Assembly (NCBI GenBank): GCA_008828725.1
Contig: MEHQ01003655.1
Coordinates: forward strand, 29,711 to 93,710
Direction of reading: 5' to 3'
Origin: Saccharina japonica
Taxonomy: Eukaryota > Sar > Phaeophyceae > Laminariales > Laminariaceae
DNA: 64,000 nt
Shown: in pieces, positions 1 through 12,071 of the stretch
Layout of the letters: every line of letters starts with the position of its first letter
How positions within the stretch are numbered: position 1 is the stretch's first letter
Translations under genes and position numbers: made by a program
The notes under the pieces: model-generated
Database searches by the model: none
Seen by the model: the letters and a program-made list of their open reading frames with translations, nothing else
What the model was told of the DNA's origin: nothing

Positions 1-138
1 AAAAAAGCGAAAAGAAAAATAATAAAAAGTAAAATACTGAAGCAAATCAACATTTTTTCTCTTTTTTTCTCTTGCATGCACCTGGATTGCTAGCAGGGTA
101 GGTCTTGCCTGTCGTATATGGCGTTGCATTGTCTGCTC

Positions 139-275
139 TGCTTACTGCACTGAGTGTAGTATCTCTGTGTCGTAGTTTTGTGACCACAGAACTGGTACCT
201 TTTTAGGATGAATAATCGGCGCGGACACTGGGTGTGCTGGATGTCGACGGGTAGAAAGGAAGGTTTAATGTGAAG
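139..275 (+). repeat. Tip of the 3.6-kb palindrome family, empty TTAA site
   Basis: CTTACTGCACTG, TATCTCTGTGTCGTAGTTTT, GACACTGGGTGTGCTGG and GTCGACGGGTAGAA match the tip at 18441-18570. It continues GGTTTAATGTGAAGAAC without the MITE found there. An inverted partial copy (CTTCCCATTAAACCTTCC) lies at 678-727. Confidence 0.75.
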
Positions 276-1433
276 AACACACACACACCCAGTTAGGTGG
301 GGACACTTCAACCATCGCTCGTTTTCTTCGGTTTATTATGCATCGACCACAAATCTGAATGCTCGTCTATCGCCACGAAAAATCTAATTATAAAGCACCA
401 GCATGGCGGCTGAATAAGCCGGCGTGCATTAACGTATACTCGTATACATATACTGGTATCATATTATATGTATATATGATAGCAAAGAAATGTTAGTCAA
501 GTTGCGCGAACAAGCTATTCGAAGTCACGTTTCGGCTGAGATATTGAGCCCTTCATGCATGTGATGAGCTCAGAAAATACGCCACCACACCTACCGCCGT
601 GGCATTGCTCATTGCTCAATACGTGAATACTTCAATGAGTAACGAAGTGGCGATGTTTCGCATCACGTCGGGCGTTACATGTGTGTGTGCTTCCCATTAA
701 ACCTTCCTTTCTACCCGTCGACATCCAGACGCACGTATAATATGTACGTACATACATGTAGAACGGGAGCGTATTGTGGAAAAAGGACCCTTTATTTCAC
801 GCCAACACAACACAGAGACAAATCACCGGAAACGAAATGGCCAAGCGCCTCCTCACCTTCCCCTCCTCCTCCTCCTTCCCAGGCGATGATTATGCTCCAT
901 CGGTCAACGGTTGCAGGATCAGGCAAACGATATATAAACGGTCTCCGGAAGGTGTTGGTGATGGTGTGTAGCAGCCTACAAGTGACAGGCAGCCGCAATG
1001 GGGTATTTATTTCAGGCTCGACCAAGTGTTTTGTGTGCGTGTTGTCTTCACACTAGTAAAACAGTCAGTGTTGTGGTACATAAACATAGGTTATTGGACA
1101 TGCTGTTCTGGCTTTTTTCAGATTTCACTTTGAAAATTCCAGATTGATAATTTTCATTTTCACTCACAATTCAGATTGATCCGGAGAACTTTCCGAAGGT
1201 CAGGCCTGCACACCGTGCTCGTAAAAAGGCCGGAACGTACATTTACAAGGTGTTTTGCGCTGACGAACATCGCTTGTGTTGATTGAGATCTCAAGACAAT
1301 TGGAGTATGGAAGGTTTCAGTTGGAATGTTTTATTCACTCGTCTTGTGGAAAGGGCGCGGCATTAGATATCTGAGGACTGATGGAGAGCAGCTCCGCCTG
1401 GGGTGCAAATCCGCAAGAGTCAGGTATGTACTC
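276..1433. other. No gene recognised
   Basis: Apart from the inverted tip fragment at 678-727 and a TATA-rich patch at 430-480, nothing is supported. Open frames here are short, overlap on both strands and lack splice context. Confidence 0.6.
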
Positions 1434-1900
1434 CACACATACAGTTCGTACCCCTTCTTAACCCCGTCGTCACTGAGCCTTCGTTATGGGGACGTAACAC
1501 TCGGAATTACAAAAGACGTAGGCTCGCTTATGAGGCTGGAAACGGATTGTCGTCGAGGCCTCATATCCGGGCAAATGTGCTAGTTCGTACTGTAGATAAC
1601 CCTGACCAAGACAGCGTCATAATCGAGTAGGAAATCAGCTCTGCCTCTGCCTGGGCGCATAACACATACAGTTCGTACCTCCTCTCAACCCGTTTGCCAC
1701 GGAACCCTCGTTATGGGGATGTAACACTCGGAATTACAAAAGGCGTAGGCTTATTTATGAGGTTGTAAACTGATATCATCAAGGCCTCATATCCGGGCAA
1801 ATGTGCTAGTTCGTAGTGGAGGACATACGCAGCTTTCCATGCTAGATAACCGTGACCAAGACAGAGTCATAATCGAGGACGAGATCAGTTCTGCCTCTGT
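1434..1900 (+). repeat. Tandem duplication, ~227-250 bp unit
   Basis: ACACATACAGTTCGTACC recurs at 1434 and 1661, TAACACTCGGAATTACAAAA at about 1494 and 1721, and GACCAAGACAG at 1604 and 1853. The second unit carries an extra stretch of about 20 bp. Non-coding. Confidence 0.8.
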
Positions 1901-1974
1901 CTGGGTGCATAACCGCGAGATATAGGTGTTCAGACAGTAGTCTCAGGTACTGTAGCCCCGGTCTCCTGCACTGT

Positions 1975-2455
1975 TGTTTTTTTTCGTGGAAACCCTTGCA
2001 ATTTTCCATGGAAGTTGAAAAGGTTTCCATCGCTCCCATGGAAGCTCCCACCGCTTCCATGAGAGCAAGGCAATATTCATGTTCCATAAATTAACCCCCC
2101 GATCCTACCTGGTACACCGTCCCATCCCGATTACCAAAACGTGGACCATATACGGATGATATAAGGAAAACCACGTATCGCGAAGCGTGGAACGACGCCA
2201 GATATGTCAAGAGGGCGAAGGCCTTCTTCAAACAGAAACTACCTCGAGTGTTTCGTAACTTCAACGGACGTTTGCCCGGCAATAGAAGCTGGGAGTTCTC
2301 ATGGGAGCCGTAAAAGCTTCCACCACCTTCACCCAAGCCTCCACGGCTTCTATGGAAGCTTCTACGGCTTCCATGAAAGCCTCCGCGTTTCCATGTAAGC
2401 TTCCGTGTGAGTGGTAGAAGCTTCCGCGGCTTCCGTGGAAGCTTACATGGACAAA
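1975..2455. repeat. Degenerate GGAAGCTTCC-rich minisatellite patches
   Basis: Two patches (1985-2070 and 2285-2455) are made of diverged units of about 15 bp such as TTCCATGGAAG, TGGAAGCTTCTACGG and CTTCCACGG. The units are partly self-complementary. No gene is seen. Confidence 0.5.
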
Positions 2456-3388
2456 TCAATAGTGCACCAGACCTGGTGGCTCCTTTCATCGTTTTTCGAG
2501 CTCAGGTGGTGATACTGGTATTGATACATATGCACGATACGACCACGGCTCGGCCCGTGGCGCTGACACTGCGTTGCCCATAGTAGTATGTGAGTATCTC
2601 GTATTGGAGTACTCGTAGTACTAGTGTGCTATAATGTACCACTATGAACGGAAAAGTAAGGACCATCGCGGGCGTTATCGAGCCGGGGGGTGTTCATTTT
2701 TGTCCCCGATTTGTTGGGGGTGTACACGTATGGAAGGGTTTGTTATTCCGAGATGGGGCCTTGCAGCCCCAGGATGTGGCAGAACACGGAACATGAGCTC
2801 CAGCCAAACAGTAAATCAGACGTTCCCACCTTGCGGGGCGGTAGCGCCACGGAGTATGTCCGTTTTCGTCCCGGGCTGTTGGGGTAATTATCTGGGGATG
2901 CGATTCTATCGCACCCGGGTGCGGCGGGACCGCGCGGCGGGACCTCACCGTATCCCCGAGGAACAAATCTCGCCACACGCTGTCTCTATGAGAACAGGAA
3001 GCCATAATTCAACCCATGCGGCTGGGGTGTTCACACCTTGCGGGGCGGTGTCGATCCGGGGGGTTTCTGTTTTCGTCCCGAGTTGTTGGAGTTGAAGGTC
3101 TACGAAATTGTTTGTGATCTGGGGTTGCGAAATAATCGTACCCGGGTGCGGCGGGACCTCGCCGTAGCCCCGAAGAGCAATGTTTGCCACATGCTGGATT
3201 CATGAGAGCAGGCAACCGTAAACCAGTCCTTGGGGTTGGGGTTTCCACACCTTGCGGGGCGGTATCGATCCGGGGGATGTTCATTTTCGTCCCCGGGTTG
3301 TTGGAGTTGTTAATTATGAAAGGGTTTCTGCTCCGGTGATTGGAACGTATCATACCCGGGTGACGTGAGATGTCACCGTTGTCCCGAG

Positions 3389-3947
3389 GAGGCGCCTTTA
3401 CCAGATAAAGGACCAAGTATATTATGATTTCTTGCTGGTTTTACGTGGTCTTGAGTGTTGTTTTTAATCAAATCACGAGAAGCCGTCGACCCAACCTAAC
3501 CCTGACCGTAAAACCGTAATATATTTGGTACTTTATCTCGTACGGTTTATGGGACAAGAGCTTCGGCAAAGGCTACTGCTAATGTACGGTTGCTTGATTC
3601 TCGTTGAGCCAGCACGCGGCGAGAGTTGCCCCTCGGGACCAGTAGCCTTTGCCAGAGTTCTTGTCCCACAAATCGTTCCAGATAAAGTATCAAATGTATT
3701 ACGATTTTTGGTGGTCCGCACATTCTGTTCAGATTGTCCAAAACGCGCGGCGAAGCCACGCACGGGTCGAGCGTTAGCCTGTACTAGGGTTGGGGTTAGG
3801 GTTAGGGTTAGGGTTGGGTTGGGTCGACGGCTTTTCGTGCTTTTACAAAACAAAACACTCAAGAACACGTAAAACCGGCAAGAAATCATAATATATTTGG
3901 TCCTTTATCTGGTGCGATATGTGGGATAAGAGTGGTAAAGGCGCCTC
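3389..3947. repeat. Nested inverted repeats with telomere-like sequence
   Basis: The outer arms begin GAGGCGCCTTTACCAGATAA and end with the complement at 3947. An inner inverted repeat (about 3510-3715) pairs AACCGTAATATATTTGGTAC with its diverged complement, and GGGACAAGAGCTTCGGCAAA likewise. Between inner and outer right arm lies GGGTTAGGGTTAGGGTTAGG (about 3790-3814). Confidence 0.65.
3784..3816 (+). repeat. Interstitial telomere-like (TTAGGG) repeats
   Basis: GGGGTTAGGG is followed by two more TTAGGG units and degenerate GGTTGGG. The opposite strand pattern CCTAACCCTGACC lies near 3493-3506, and CTAACCCTAACCCTA at 5740-5754. TTAGGG is the telomere repeat of several lineages, including stramenopiles. 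Confidence 0.75.
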
Positions 3948-4819
3948 TAAAATAGCCCGTGTGGTTGGCGTTTCCACACCGTCCAGGGCGATGTCGAAGG
4001 TGGTGTCCGTTTTTCTTTCCCGGGCTGTTGGAGTTGGTGATTTATGGACGGATTTCTGCTCCGGGGACGGTATTGTATCGTCTGCGGGTGCGGCGGGACC
4101 TCGACGTTGTCCCGGGCGGCAACTCTCGTCGCGCGCTGGCTCCATTATCCACATGCTGTTCGTTTGGATCGTGTCAGCAACGACGTTTACAAAAGTTGTA
4201 GAGGGTTGCGTATATATTCGCAGGCGTTATTGTGGAATTCTTGCCTCGTGCGGGAGGAGGGTTCGAGCACTCCGCTCTCTCTCCGCTCTCTCTCTCTCGC
4301 TCTGTCCTCTAATGCAACGACCTTAAAACATCTCATCAGACTGCTGGGCAGTCAGGGCATCCAGATTTGCAATCTAGGAACACATGCAACCCTATATCAG
4401 CCCGTGGGGCTGGGGTATCCACACCTTGCGGATTGGTATCCATCCGGAGATGTCTGTTGTATTTCCCGCCTTGTTGGAGGTGTAGGTATATGCAAGGATC
4501 TATAATCTGGGGATGAAATTTTATCCTCCCCGGGTGTGGCGGAACCTCGACGGCTGTAATCGGCACCAGTCATCTAGAAAGAGCCAGTCAGTGATATCTA
4601 GCATGTATTTGGTGAAACCAATCATCTGCCGGACGTGTAATTCAAATTCGCAAGTCAGCAGTTGGACTGACTAGATGGCCGTCAGGAGTGCTTCGGGAGT
4701 GTGCCACGGCACCGGCTCGGCGCGGCATGGGACCCGATGCTCTGCTGGTCGTGGCACCCAGCCTCCCCACCCACGGGGCAAGACGGGGCTGAAGCGCTCT
4801 GGATCGCGCTCCCCAATTA

Positions 4820-5118
<299 letters not shown>

Positions 5119-5739
5119 TAACCTAATTTAATATCATAGATACGATTAAGCGAAACGAAGAACGTTGTCTGCCGTTCGAGTACAGAGGTTTTCATTCTAG
5201 ACTGTCAACTTTGTTCCACGACTTGCCAACTGCTGTGTTGAAGAAACCTGTTTGTGGTATGCGGTGACTCGATACCGTTTTGTTGCGGATGTTTGGGTGT
5301 CGAGGCATTATTTAGTATTAATCTGGAGTGCGAAGCAGCCCCTTCGCGGTGCAGTCGATTACGTTAAAGATGCGACCCCGGCTTTGATGCAAGGATACTG
5401 GCCGTATATAAATGGGAGCGGTGCAGCCGGTGACAAATTGGGGCGACTGTAACTACCTGTGAGGTTTATGTGGTGGAGCCTTTGACGTCAGGTACTGGCC
5501 TACTGGTGCGTGTGTTTGGTACGAGTGTATTATATGTCTACTGCTGCTCTTTCCCCCGACTCATGGTATCGCCGCGCCTGTTACAAGCGTACGAATTCGA
5601 CAGCGACGAAAACATAACCAGAACCAAGATAACTAACCCGTGGGGTAGGGTTTTGTCACGAAGCTGTAAGGCATTCGTTCCCGGCGGTGAGCGTATTTTT
5701 GGCGTCGACTAAGGGCGGCCACCACCTCGACACGGAACT

Positions 5740-5754
5740 CTAACCCTAACCCTA
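5740..5754 (-). repeat. Short interstitial (TTAGGG)2
   Basis: CTAACCCTAACCCTA is two and a half telomere-like units in the reverse orientation, with no other repeat nearby. Confidence 0.5.
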
Positions 5755-5859
5755 TCGAAAGGTATCCCTCGTTCGTGTGGCATCTGGTCGTTGTGCTCGG
5801 AAATGCTCTATTTTCAGTGTAGCCACTTATAAGGGAGTTTCCTGCGCAGGCGGATCTAC

Positions 5860-6135
5860 GCGAACACCCCGGAAGCTGCTGGTGCTTCAGAACAAAATAT
5901 GGAAAAACTGAAAAGAGGGAAACGCCTGATTGTTATTGACCTCTTTGAATGCCTGTGGTTGGTCCGGGTTTAAATTTTCGCCGTACTGTAATATAGCGCG
6001 AGTCCTATAAACTGACCATGTCACCCTCCTGTATTGTCCATGCCGGTTAGTATGTTACTGAGTATTTGATATTTCAGTTGCTATCGCGTGCGGCATTTAT
6101 TTGTGGCTGACAAAATTTGGAGTGGTATACAAAGC
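5860..6135. repeat. Dispersed repeat, partner at 41100-41375
   Basis: GAAACGCCTGA, TATTGACC, TTTGAA.GCCTGTG.TTGG, the CACCCTC motif, GTTGCTAT and GCGGCATT occur in the same order and spacing as in the copy at 41.1 kb. Non-coding; the repeat family is unknown. Confidence 0.65.
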
Positions 6136-6299
6136 CAATCAATGATGTGCAGCAGTTTATATTGTAGGTGTGTCATGTTGTTATGTGCGTGGACGAGAGA
6201 TACGGATCCTACACTCCCGCGATTGCTCCGCCCCGTCCTCGTATACAGACAGACAGGTGGCTGGAAATCTTGTCGATCTCCAAGCGTTCATGATATGCA

Positions 6300-6420
6300 G
6301 GCGTACAGTGGGGGGCTGGTGGTAAGAAACGTCAATTTAGCGTCCAGGCTCAAAGTCTTATTTCGTGTGCCCTCACCAGCAATATTTGCGACGTTGCTTT
6401 TATGATGATTCTAATTTTCT
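6300..6420. repeat. Diverged repeat, partner at 37645-37745
   Basis: It carries CGTACAGTG, AAGAAACGTC, GTCCAGGCTC and TCTTATTT in the same order as the copy near 37.7 kb. Confidence 0.35.
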
Positions 6421-7321
6421 CGTTCCAAGTTCAACCGTTTTCAGCGTCTCTTGTTCGCTATTTGTATACACAGCGAGAACAACATCATACATATATATCA
6501 CGTTGATGTTATAGAGGTCAACCGCAACCGACGAGTACTGCTCTCGACTGATTTCCTACCTCCCCAACCAACAACAACGCCAAGAACGGTGCAGGCACGG
6601 CTAAAGCCACAACCTGCTGTATCCAGCATGATGAGTTGCGGCGAAACTCTAGAGATACTCACGTAACTAAAAATAACTCATAAATCAAGCCTGCTATACA
6701 CTCGGTGTATACCGAGTAAAAGTGTAGACGAGCACTGCTGTGGGAACTACAGTAACTCGCCCCCCATTATGGTGAAAACTCCGTGTTCGGACAACGGGAG
6801 TCAGTGCCCGCCCTGAACTCCTCACCCCCTCGTCAAGGCAATGGAGAACACCTGGGTCCTTCGATGTTGTTTGTGTTGACCACACAGGTTTGCACATATA
6901 CATGTTTTTGTTTCTTTGTTTACAGCCATATACCGAAGGGGACATTTCGCTGGTGACATACGTCGGAAAACAAAGAAATGATGAAACCATAAGAAACAAA
7001 AATGAAGATTAAACACAAATAAATGGCGGCTGTGATGAGGCTTGCTGTACAATATGTACCTGGTACCGTTTTTTGTACGGTACTCGTAGCACGGCTGGGA
7101 AATTTTCACGTTTAAGGTTTCTTATTCCGTGCTAAGCTTCGGACCCCTCTCATTTCTTAAATTGGCTGGACGGCAGCAGTCACTGCTGTTTCTTATATAG
7201 GATGTTTCCTATTTCGTTGCCCGGCTTGAGCTTCATTTTTTACACGCGATTTCCTATTTACAATCCCAGCCTCCCTTTCCTAACGGAATACCACGTTGCC
7301 CCACTGTCTGTATGCTACGTA
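6421..7321. other. No gene recognised
   Basis: AT-rich unique sequence with a TACCTGGTA word at about 7057. No domain, repeat or RNA signal is seen. Confidence 0.6.
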
Positions 7322-8090
7322 CAGTAGTAACCATTTGAGAACGTGCTATTTTTTTGTGGGTTCTGCCGATGGCTGTACTGAAAGAACCAAGGCGACAATT
7401 CACACGCCGGTTGTGTCCAACAATGCCCTGAGTGAAACTGAAAATTCGCGTTCGCGTCGATGTTTATATTTTTCAGTTTTGCTTTAGTTATAGCCTTGAA
7501 AGGCTATTTTCGGTAAGGATTGCAAATGGCCAATTTTCAATATATTTAATTTCGGCTGGCTCAGGAAACCATATTCTAGACCCGATATTGAAAATGTGTT
7601 CCCGGAGGATTGTGGTGATTAGCTATACGATCATCATACAAGTTGTATTGTAGTAAACTATCCATTTTTGATGGCGCTGAATTTTTTTCCGTTTTCGGTT
7701 TTTTTCCTTGCTAACCGAAAACGGAAAAAAAATCAGCGCCATCAAAAATGGATATTTTACTACAATACAACTTGTATGATGATCGTATAGCTAATCACCA
7801 CAATCCTCCGGGAACACATTTTCAATATCGGGTCTAGAATGTGGTTTCCTGAGCCAGCCGAAAATAAATATATTGAAAATTGACCATTTGAAATCCTTAC
7901 CAAAAATAGCCTTTCAAGGCTATAACTAAAGCAAAACTGAAAAATATAAAGATCGACGCGAACGCGAATTTTCATTTTCACTCAGGGCATTGTTCGACAC
8001 AACCGGCGTGTGAATTGTCGCCTTGGTTCTTTCAGTACAGCCATCGGCAGAACCACAAAAAAATAGCACGTTCTCAAATGGTTACTACTG
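7322..8090. mobile_element. Hairpin MITE, Tc1/mariner (pogo-like) ends
   Basis: Two near-perfect arms of about 380 bp meet at about 7706. The ends read CAGTAGTAACCATTTGAGAA and its complement, each next to TA (7320-7321 and 8091-8092). CAGT ends with TA duplication are typical of Tc1/mariner/pogo. Each arm carries a matching open frame of about 73 codons (KIRVRVDVYIFQFCFSYSLE), but its presence in both arms reflects the palindrome and no transposase motif is seen. The arms differ at few sites, so the element is young. Confidence 0.82.
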
Positions 8091-8210
8091 TAGTATGTGG
8101 TCAAACTTGAGTGAGAATTCCAACGACACATACATTGTGAGTGGGCGATTCCTTAGTTGAGGTGCCCCCCCAACAGGCACCAACCAAATTTTTCGGACTA
8201 AAATGCTTAC

Positions 8211-8408
8211 TTGCTCCAGGTCGATATTACCACCATCGTCGTCCCACATGCATGCCTCGTCTGCCGACGATACCGCTGCATGAATGTACCACCCTAACAG
8301 AACTGCGAGGTGGAAATTCAGAAACTCGGATCGTGATGCCCTCTCTAGGAGCACGCACCTACGAATATGTGCTGTTCTTCGAACGCCTCCCGTCGAAGCA
8401 TTTGTCAC
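8211..8408 (-). CDS. Possible isolated exon of an unknown host gene
   Basis: On the minus strand, 66 codons (LNFHLAVLLGWYIHAAVSSA, then DEACMWDDDGGNIDLEQ) run from an acceptor-like CCCTGCGCAG to a good donor GAGCAA|GTAAGC, phase 0 at both ends. The composition looks coding, but there is no recognised domain and no partner exon. The hairpin MITE ends 120 bp further on. It could be chance or a remnant. Confidence 0.25.
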
Positions 8409-8613
8409 CTGCGCAGGGCACTCTGACCTGGGGGCGGGGGTAGCCTAGCGGCATCGCCTCCCCGCTAGCTAGAAGAAGGGCATTTTCTCAATCGGAAATC
8501 GAGACACTACTGGCATTTTCCGATCCATGGTGTGATACCCGATACGATTTCTGTTTTGTTTTCCAGAACTTGCGCCACGATGTTCAACACCATCGAAACG
8601 GTTTTTTGGGATC

Positions 8614-8660
8614 AAACAACAACAACAACAACAACAACAGTAGTGAGTAGTAGTAGTGAA
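8614..8660 (+). repeat. (CAA)n then (GTA)n short tract
   Basis: AACAACAACAACAACAACA is followed by GTAGTGAGTAGTAGTAGTG. A short open frame runs through it but has no other support. Confidence 0.85.
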
Positions 8661-11600
8661 CTGAATAGTGGAACTATTATTAACATTCGGTTTGTTGGAG
8701 CGAGAATTGTTCCAAGAATCTTGCGTCGGGTATTCGGCAGCAATCGTTGAAGTACACACGTACACACTACTCGAGCTCCTATATTAAATAAAATTATTAT
8801 AAATACGTCAGCTGTGAGTTCAACCGATTGAATAGTAGATACTCAACTTTGCGAGCTGCGTAGAAGTTTGTTCTATGTGTTATGTGTAGTGGGATTCGTG
8901 ATGTACTACAGTAGGAACTGCTGTGGTAGTTACTGCTCGATTTTAGAAAAAGTCGTTCGCGCGTGCTACCTATGTGTTTATTCCTCGTTAAAGATATTGC
9001 AAATCGTTAGCAAGATTCTTTGTGGGGGCGGGCTGTTCACTTATTGCATTGCTTTGCGCGCTGGAAAGCACTTACTTCCTGGTGGGATCACGGTACGGGC
9101 AAATACCTAAATACTCTACTCACTCCGTAATGTTATGGTACTGCTGGTCGGTCTCTGCTGTAACGGCGCCACCCTCCGCGCCAATAACACCCCCGGCCTC
9201 GCCGTCGCCGGCCCTGCTTGAACGTTTGTCACCGGAACAACGCTCTTCGTTCCTACGCGTCTGGGCGCGCCTCCCTCAGCATCTGCGAGCAGTGGCGTTT
9301 GACCTCCATGGCCCGGATTGGACCCCGGCAGCCATCGAGCAACTGGGTGACGTCTTGTGCGAATTTCCTGACGTTTTCTCCAAGTCCAAGACGGATTTTG
9401 GTTCCTGCTCCCTGATGCCTTTCGTGATTACGGTCCCGGAAGGTAGCGCGCCGGTCACGTCCAGACCACATCGCATAAATCCCATCATGGCCAAGGAAGT
9501 GGAAGCCACTCTAAATCAGTACCTTGCGGCAGGGCTGATTCAGCACTCGACTTCTCCGTATTCGAGCCCGCTGGTGGTCATCCCGAAGAAGACTGGAGGC
9601 GTTCGGATCACTGTCAACTACAAAAAGCTCAACCAGATCAGCACCCTCAGCCAGCTGCCCATTCCCCGTGTGGACCAAGTCCTCGACTCTTTGGGGAAAG
9701 GCCGGGTGTTTTCCCTATTTGATTTGGTTTCTTCGTTCCACCAGATCACCGCGCACAAGGACACCGTCCCTCTTACAGCTTTTTGCACTCCCACGGGCCT
9801 CTACGAGTGGCTCGGAAGAGCAAGATGTACGTGTTGCCCCGGGGTGTGGTCGGAAGGGGGCCGAAGTAGTCGACGCTGACAGCTATGCCGGGCCCTTCAG
9901 GCAGGGGCATCGATATGACGGGCCACCGGACCGTTAGCCGCGAGGTTTTGCGCGCTTGGCACTTCAAGCAGTGGCGTAGCCACCACCTGGTGCAGATGTT
10001 AATACCGATCCACCAGTAGAAACGTTCGAGCATAAGCAGGGTGCGCGCGGTTCCCAGGTGGCAGGAACCTGTGGAATGGCAGGCCTGCATGACCCAGGGT
10101 CGCATGACCAGCGACACGTAAATGCGCAGGGGCTCGTTGTTCAACAAGCAGGCTGTTCAGCCCACCGAACGCGTGGCGTCAGGCGCTAAGGGTGGAGACG
10201 GCCGTCGAACAAGGAGGACGAGCCCGTCGTCGATTGTGTGAAGTTGTCCTTTGCCAGCCAGCTCCTGCACCTCCGAGAAGGAAGGCGTTGGTGTGAGGGA
10301 AAGCAGGACAAAAAGTCGGCTGGCAAAGCATCCGGCCGGCCGAGAATGATGTAGCGTATGGCGACGTGGCACGCGGGCTCGGCCTGTTGCTCCCGGGCCC
10401 AGTCGGCTTGCGAATAGCGCGCTGCGTAATCACCGAACTGTAGTTCGGCCGCTGCACTGAGGGCATCCAAGTCCGTCTCCTCGACGGACGGTATGCCAGC
10501 GGGTGTCGGAAGTATTAAACGAGGAGTCCCCTCAGGCTCGGCGCAGTCGCGGTCGGACGGAATGGGTACCGTCGGAACAGGCGAGGCGGCCGGAGCGGGG
10601 GCCATGAAGACGGCCGAAGGCGGTCGTGGCCGAGGGGCTCGCGGCGGGGGGGTAGCCCGCCGGGCAACTGGTTGGGGGGCCCCGCCGGGCCCAAAACCAT
10701 AATCAACAGCAGGCGGTGCGGCGCCCGTGGCAGCGGCTGTTCTTCGACGCGTCCTGGTGGAAATGCGGCCCGAGGGCGGCAAAACCGTCAGAGGCGCCGA
10801 TTTGTCGGACGGCGGTGGGGCGGACGCGATCGGATCTGTGATCGCGGCGGAATCAGCTGCCTGTGGAGTGATCGTCGGGAGAGGAACATGCTGGGCGTAC
10901 GTTGTCACCTCAACGAGGGCTTCTGCAGAGCCCGTGCCGCCCTCTAAGGGTACGGCAAAAACCGAAGCGAAAGCGGTGTTGGCGGCAGGTGAAAATTCCC
11001 CACGGGCCGGACGGCTATCGACGGTGGCGACGGAAGCAGATACACGAGCGACGAATCTCCCCGAAGGAGCAGAGAGGTCGTCAATCCTCATACGTGGCCC
11101 GTGTGTGCGAAAATCGCGAAAATCGGAGGAGGTGAAGGGTAGCCCACCCAAAACCCCACTATGGGGCTCGGGCACCAGCCCACCCAAGCCGACGCCAGGG
11201 GTTGGTGAAGAGCGGGTGACGAGCCCGCAGGCTCGGATGAGGAAGATGTCATCGTCCTCGGCAGGGGTGAGGCTGCAAGACCCACTCCGGTCGTGTTCCG
11301 TGGCTGGTTCCGGCAAGCGGGACAGAAAGTCAGCATTTCCGTTGGCGCTGCCTTTGCGGTACTTGAGTATGAAATCGAACACGGTGAGGAACTCAAGCCA
11401 TCGCTGTACGCGAGGGTTGTGGTCTCCTACCTTGCCGATGCTCTCGAGAGCCTTGTGGTCCGAAAACATGAGGAACTTCATACCCCATAGGTAGCCTCTA
11501 AGTCGCTTGATGGCCCAGACGATGCTGCCCGCTTCCAAGTCCAGAGGTGTCCAGTGCCTTTCGGAGTCGAGGGTGCCCCGAATGATGTAGGCGATGGGTC

Positions 11601-12003
11601 GCACAGAGCCGTCAGGCTGTTGTTGTTCGAGGGCGGCACCAAAATCGTCGATGCTGGCATCACAGTATATGTGGAAGGGGCGGGAGCCGTCGGCTACAGC
11701 CTCTCAGGCGGGGAAGACCAAAATGGGAGGGGTGGCGAGTTCAGCGAGAATCTCGCGTACGATGACCTCCATCGGTGGCGTGAAGACGAACTTGACCCCC
11801 TTCCGAAGGAGGGTGGTGATCGGTCGGGTTTGCTTTGACAAGTCAGGCAGGAATTTGCGATAGTACCCTATTCCGCCCATCAGGGCGCGGACCTGCTTGA
11901 TGTTCCGGGGCATGGGAATTTTCGTCAAGGCTTACACTTTGTCTGCGTTTGGACGTACGCCGATCGGTGGGGTTCGCTTTGACAGGTCAGGCAGGAATTT
12001 GCG

Positions 12004-12071
12004 NNNNNNNNNNNNNNNNNNNNNNNNNNNNNNNNNNNNNNNNNNNNNNNNNNNNNNNNNNNNNNNNNNNN
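12004..12071. other. Assembly gap (68 N)
   Basis: A run of 68 unknown bases lies inside the gypsy element. About 40 bases before the gap, ending GGCAGGAATTTGCG, repeat the sequence ending near 11859, so the contig join may be imprecise here. Confidence 0.99.

Larger units (their letters stand above)
2690..4565 (+). repeat. Minisatellite of ~210-bp units, interrupted
   Basis: CACCTTGCGGGGCGGT occurs at 2827, 3033 and 3249, and diverged versions near 3975 and 4420. Each is followed by a TTTCGTCCCGGGCTGTTGGAG-like segment and CCCGGGTGCGGCGGGACCTC. About five units are present. A nested hairpin (3389-3947) separates the third and fourth. Open frames here are by-products of the repeats. Confidence 0.75.

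Noticed and set aside
8430-8520. tRNA-like TAGCCTAGCGG
   Set aside because: It resembles an A box, but no B box or tRNA fold follows.
10493-11494. Plus-strand frames over the gypsy interior
   Set aside because: They are antisense to the RNase H/linker region and have no domain of their own.
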